Shown here: positions 14,741-17,935 of the stretch, in pieces
Position numbering within the stretch: position 1 is the first letter of the stretch
Layout: every line of letters begins with the position of its first letter
Assembly: GCA_021808185.1 (NCBI GenBank)
Contig: JAKBCB010000019.1
Coordinates: 1-17,935 of the forward strand
From: Pseudomonadota bacterium
Lineage (GTDB): Bacteria; Pseudomonadota; Alphaproteobacteria; Acetobacterales; Acetobacteraceae
DNA: 17,935 nt
Direction: 5' to 3'
Translations under genes and position numbers: made by a program
The notes under the pieces: model-generated
Told to the model about the DNA's origin: nothing
Databases searched by the model: none
The model's input: the letters and a program-made list of their open reading frames with translations, nothing else

Positions 14741-15730
14741 ATGCCAGACGCGCCGATCGGGATCACCTTGGGCGATCCGGCCGGGATCGGCCCGGAGATC
14801 GTGGCGCGCCTGTTCGCCGAGGGGGGCGCGGCACGCTGCGTGGTGATCGGCGATGTGGGCGTGCTGCGCCGCGCGGTCCGGATCGTCGGCGCGACGCTGC
14901 CGGTGATCGCCGTGGCCGGGCCGGAAGCCGCGACCGGCGCGCCGGGCCGCATCGAGGTGGTCGGCGCCAGCGATCTGCCGGACGATCTGGCGTTCGGCCG
15001 CGTGGACGCGCGCTGCGGTGCCGCCGCCTACGCCTATATCACGCGCGCGATCGACGAGGCGCTCGCCGGCCGGATCGCGGCCATCGTCACGGCACCGATC
15101 AGCAAGCTGGCGCTGCACGCGGCCGGCGTGCCCTATCCCGGCCACACCGAGATTCTGGCCGAACGCTCCGGCACCACCGATTACGCGATGATGCTGGCGA
15201 ACGATGAATTGCGCGTGCTGCTGGTCAGCATCCACGTCTCGCTGGCAGATGCGATCCGCGCGGTGACGCCGGCGGCGGAGTTGCGGGCGATCCGGCTGGC
15301 GGCGGCGGCGGTGCGGCAATTCGGCCTTGAGCGGCCGCGCATCGCCGTCGCCGGGCTCAACCCCCATGCCGGCGAGGACGGGATGTTCGGGCACGAGGAC
15401 GGTGACATCATCGCCCCCGCCATCGCCCAGGCCCGTGCCGAGGGCATCGACGCCTCAGGGCCGTACCCCGGCGACACGGTGTTCATGCGCGCGCGGCGGG
15501 GCGAGTTCGATGTCGTGGTGGCGCAGTACCACGACCAGGGTCTTATCCCGATCAAGTACCTCGGCCTGGACCATGGCGTGAACATCACCGTGGGCCTGCC
15601 CTTCGTGCGCACCAGCGTCGATCACGGCACCGCGTTCGACATCGCCGGCACCGGGCGCGCGAGTGCCGCGAGCCTGCGCGCGGCGGTGAGGCAGGCCGTG
15701 GCGATGACCGCACACGCCGGCAAGGTTTGA
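14741..15730 (+). CDS. pdxA: 4-hydroxythreonine-4-phosphate dehydrogenase
   Basis: NAD(P)-dependent, divalent-metal enzyme oxidising 4-phosphohydroxy-L-threonine to the precursor that PdxJ uses; 329 residues, normal length. Visible: GITLGDPAGIGPEI at the N-terminus, TAPISK (117-122), substrate His H135 in PGHTEILAE, metal ligands H165 (SIHVSL), H209 (GLNPHAGEDG) and H264 (AQYHDQGLIPIK), and GVNITVGLPFVRTSVDHGTA near the end. ATG 14741 has GGAG (14729-14732) with an 8-nt spacer. It is divergent from the dioxygenase-pdxJ pair, across a 104-nt gap. A PdxA2-like sugar-acid role is the alternative, less likely beside pdxJ. Confidence 0.94.
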   Translation: MPDAPIGITLGDPAGIGPEIVARLFAEGGAARCVVIGDVGVLRRAVRIVGATLPVIAVAGPEAATGAPGRIEVVGASDLPDDLAFGRVDARCGAAAYAYITRAIDEALAGRIAAIVTAPISKLALHAAGVPYPGHTEILAERSGTTDYAMMLANDELRVLLVSIHVSLADAIRAVTPAAELRAIRLAAAAVRQFGLERPRIAVAGLNPHAGEDGMFGHEDGDIIAPAIAQARAEGIDASGPYPGDTVFMRARRGEFDVVVAQYHDQGLIPIKYLGLDHGVNITVGLPFVRTSVDHGTAFDIAGTGRASAASLRAAVRQAVAMTAHAGKV

Positions 15731-15791
15731 ACAGGCGTGACCCCGGCCGCGCGCCAGGCTCACACAGCCAGGGGCGGGAGCGGCGGGCGGT

Positions 15792-16106
15792 CACGGTGAT
15801 GCTGGTGCGGCGGATGAAGGCATCGAGATCCGCATCGCTGGTGACGTCCGCACCCGGGGCGAGTTCGCGGGCGATGAAGCGCGGCAACGGGCCTTGCCGG
15901 GCGATGTCGCGGAACAGCCCCACGCCGTCGCGCAGCGTGCGGCGGTCCTGCGCGGTCGAGAGAAAATTCTGCCGGATGCGGGCGAGGGCGAACGGATCGG
16001 ACGAAGCGAGGCCGACCTCGCCCCGGCTTTCCGGACGCAGCAGCACGATGCGGCAGGCGAAGCCGTCGGCGATGTATTCGACGCCGGTGACGCGGCCGTA
16101 GCGGCT
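15792..16106 (-). pseudogene. GMC oxidoreductase remnant (internal/C-terminal fragment)
   Basis: About 105 codons on the minus strand match the C-terminal domain of glucose-methanol-choline flavoprotein oxidoreductases: LLRPESRGEVGLASSDP, then RQNFLSTAQDRRTLRDGVG, ARELAPGADVTSDADLDAFI and RRTSITV, where the similarity stops. The conserved YHPVGT motif with the catalytic histidine is missing, as are the FAD-binding N-terminus and a start codon. The first residues (GRVTGVEYIADG) look like the sequence that normally lies about 200 residues earlier, so an internal deletion is likely as well. The frame then reads on into pdxA antisense without a stop of its own. A non-functional remnant joined to the GST fragment next to it. 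Confidence 0.75.
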
Positions 16107-16110
16107 TGAG

Positions 16111-16485
16111 AATATCCGGGTTACGCTCGGCTTCCGGCTTGCGCGTCTCCAGGAAGGCCGCGACGTAGGGGGCATTCAGCGAGGCGAGCTGCCAGTCCAT
16201 CCAGCGGTCCACATGGGTGCGCGCCGCAAGGCCCGTGGGATAGAGATCGCTGCCGGATTTTGCCGCGAGGTAGCGCAGAATGGCGTGGCTCTCCCAGATC
16301 GCCAGATCGCCGTCGAGCAGCGTCGGCACCTTGCGCGTGGGATTGAGCGCGCCGTAATCCGGGGTTTGCGTGTTGTTGAACTGGCGGCCGTAATCCTCTC
16401 GCTGGTACGGCAGTTTCAGCTCCTCCAGCGCGAAGACGACCTTTTGCACGTTGCCCGATGTGAGGCGGCCGAGCAGCTTCAGCAT
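16111..16485 (-). pseudogene. Glutathione S-transferase, N-terminal half only
   Basis: The first 125 codons encode a normal GST: a thioredoxin-fold N-domain (MLKLLGRLTSGNVQKVVFAL in the first 20 residues), the cis-proline segment RKVPTLLDGD, the glutathione-contacting ESHAILRYLA and the start of the helical domain (DRWMDWQLASLNAPYVAAFL). After NPDI (about 16111) the reading frame enters GMC-oxidoreductase DNA in the wrong frame, giving a meaningless Arg/His/Pro-rich tail that ends at 15760. Most of the C-terminal helical domain is gone. It lies 16 nt downstream of the ridA-like stop and was probably the next gene of the same operon. Confidence 0.78.
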
Positions 16486-16501
16486 GTTCGCGAGTTCCCT
16501 G

Positions 16502-16888
16502 TCATCGCATCGTGCCTTGCGTCATGTAGGCGATGCAGTCCATCTCGATCCGGGTGGAGATCACCGCGCGCGCCTCGACGGTGGTGCGGGCGAGGCGGCC
16601 TTCGGGGAAGTATTCCTTGCACACGCCATTGTAGGGGCCGAAATCGCGTGCTTCCTCCAGGTAGGTCGTGAGTTTCACCACGTCGTCGAGCATGCAGCCG
16701 CCGGCCGCGAGGGCACGCCGCAGCGCCTCGATACAGCCGCGCGTTTCCTGCTCGATGGTGCCGCCGAGCATGGTGCCGTTCTCGTCCTTGGCGACCTGAC
16801 CGGAGATGAACACGAAGTCGCCCGCGCGCACCGCCGGATGGAATGGCAGATTCGGATTCTTCGGGCCAAAGACTTCGATTCCGCTCAT
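16502..16888 (-). CDS. RidA family (Rid/YER057c/UK114) protein
   Basis: A 128-residue chorismate-mutase-like fold protein of the RidA superfamily; RidA itself hydrolyses reactive enamine/imine intermediates, while subfamilies in catabolic clusters have pathway-specific roles. Visible: GDFVFISGQVAKDENG (23-38), VKLTTYLEEARDFGPYN (71-87), R101 in LARTTVEA, which corresponds to the substrate-carboxylate Arg of RidA, and E115 in RIEMDCIAY, at the position of the active-site Glu. The start ATG (16886-16888) overlaps the stop of the LVIVD-repeat gene as ATGA. It is the only gene of this four-part minus-strand cluster that looks intact. Confidence 0.92.
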   Translation of the reverse strand: MSGIEVFGPKNPNLPFHPAVRAGDFVFISGQVAKDENGTMLGGTIEQETRGCIEALRRALAAGGCMLDDVVKLTTYLEEARDFGPYNGVCKEYFPEGRLARTTVEARAVISTRIEMDCIAYMTQGTMR

Positions 16889-17935
16889 CTTTTCCCCAGG
16901 AACTCGATGATATCCACGCCGTGTTGCCGGTCTGTCAGGTAGATTAGGCCGCGCCGGTCCATGGTGACGTCGTTGGAGGAGACCTGCTCGCAGCCCGCCG
17001 GCACGTCCGGCTCGTAGCAGCCGATTTCGCGCGGCGCGAACGGGTCCGCGAGGTCGAACAGCCGCAGCCCCTGCGCGAACCACGCGAATGGAATGATGGT
17101 GCCGGAATATACCTCGGAGGGTTGGTGACAGCTGGTCATCGGCGCCTGCGGCGCGCCGTCTGGGTCGAGCCCCGGAACGCGGCAGGTGGCGATGGGCATC
17201 GGCTGGCGTTCGTCGGTGATGTCGTACACCCAGGCGAAGGCGGGCGGGGATGGGCGTAGCTTGGCCACGTCCTCGTCGGCGACAACCATGATCTGCCGCC
17301 CCATGATCGGCTGCGGCACCGGCAGGCAGGTGTGCGTGGGGTGCGGATGCGCGCGGGAGGAATTCACGGCGGCGACGGCGCGCGGGTGGGCGAGGTCGGA
17401 AATGTCGAGAATGAACGGACCGTGATGCCAATAGGAGACGTAAAGGTGGTCGCCCATGCGCAAAGGGTGATGGCAGCGCGGCTTCACGCAGCCATCCCAG
17501 GGATATCGCTCGCCGGCCGCCGCGTTCTGGCCGGGAATCCACCAGCGCCCTGCTTCCACCGGCTTCGTGGGATCGGCGAGGTCGAGGATCATCACGATGT
17601 TGCCGACGAAGCCCTCGGCGGTCGGCGAGATGTAGGTATAACGCCTGTCGAAATCGTAGCGGTGCACGCCGCTGCCGGCGGTGCGCCATCTATGGATCAG
17701 CCGGGGCGTGGCCGGCCGCGACACGTCGTACAGTCCGAGGCCGCCGCCGAATTCAGGATTGTCGCTGCCCAGGCGTTCATGGTTGACGATCATCAGCCCG
17801 TCGCGCGCGCGCACCTTGTGCGAGTGCCAGCCGGCCGGCGCATATGCGCTACGAACAGCGTGGTTCCATCCACCCAGACCTGCCCGCCGCCTGGGCAGTC
17901 GATGTGCGAGACGAGGCGGGTCCGTTGCGCGCGCG
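16885..17935 (-). pseudogene. LVIVD-repeat beta-propeller protein, frame-disrupted near its N-terminus and cut by window edge
   Basis: The frame from a GTG at 17814 down to 16885 encodes 309 residues of LVIVD-type beta-propeller repeats (GLYDVSRPATPRLI, MILDLADPTKPVEAGRW, FILDISDLAHPRAVA, WVYDITDERQPMPIA, LRLFDLADPFAPREIGCY). Upstream of it the same frame stays open but is not family-like, except PAGWHSHK just before the GTG. The typical N-terminal sequence (RLVSHIDCPGGGQVWVDGTT, then LFVAHM) is present at about 17841-17920 in a different frame that hits a TGA soon after. So a frameshifting deletion, probably of a couple of dozen codons between the AHM and PAGWHSHK parts, has broken the gene, unless the sequence is in error. 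Function unknown; its stop is coupled to the RidA-family gene. Confidence 0.65.

Noticed and set aside
15760..16485. Full-length functional 241-aa glutathione S-transferase
   Set aside because: Length is about right, but residues after about 125 are an Arg/His/Pro-rich out-of-frame reading of GMC-oxidoreductase DNA, not a GST helical domain.

Overview
The window is GC-rich, gene-dense bacterial chromosome. It looks alphaproteobacterial, probably Rhodospirillales/Acetobacteraceae. That placement is inferred from base composition and gene order: a DUF2849 / sulfite reductase / DUF934 operon, a yggT-DUF167-folD operon, an IalB-like secreted protein, and many ATGA/GTGA stop-start overlaps. No plasmid, phage, integrase, transposase or CRISPR signal was seen. 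No gap between genes exceeds 300 bases; the largest are about 130-200 bases (1784-1916, 4596-4758, 10319-10516, 10593-10773).

Left part (1-7153). A 5'-truncated CstA-family transporter overlaps its small YbdD/YjiX partner. A tRNA-Thr(CGT) on the minus strand follows. The assimilatory sulfite reductase operon (DUF2849, siroheme reductase, DUF934) is also on the minus strand, and a perfect 7-bp inverted repeat lies in its upstream region. Divergent from it is an overlapping plus-strand trio: a SpoU/TrmH-family RNA methyltransferase, an exported IalB-like protein and RlmN.

Middle (7167-10592). On the minus strand, yggT, a DUF167 gene and folD are tightly coupled. Downstream of folD, and convergent with rlmN, is the most unusual locus: a 365-aa protein with an N-terminal PAAR-type domain, a Gly/Ala/Pro linker and a C-terminal domain carrying an HExxH zinc-protease motif. 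It overlaps by 4 nt a 166-aa exported protein of unknown family. This looks like a type VI secretion effector-immunity pair inside a housekeeping region. A tRNA-Ala(CGC) follows on the plus strand.

Right part (10593-17935). A P3A-type proton-pumping ATPase is convergent with, and overlaps, pdxJ. pdxJ is co-transcribed with a PF10014-type 2-oxoglutarate/Fe(II) dioxygenase, and pdxA is divergent from that pair, so two vitamin B6 enzymes flank an oxygenase of unknown substrate. After pdxA the minus strand carries what appears to be a decaying accessory cluster: a GMC-oxidoreductase fragment spliced to the N-terminal half of a glutathione S-transferase, an intact RidA-family gene, and an LVIVD-repeat beta-propeller gene whose N-terminal part is in another frame and which runs off the window edge.
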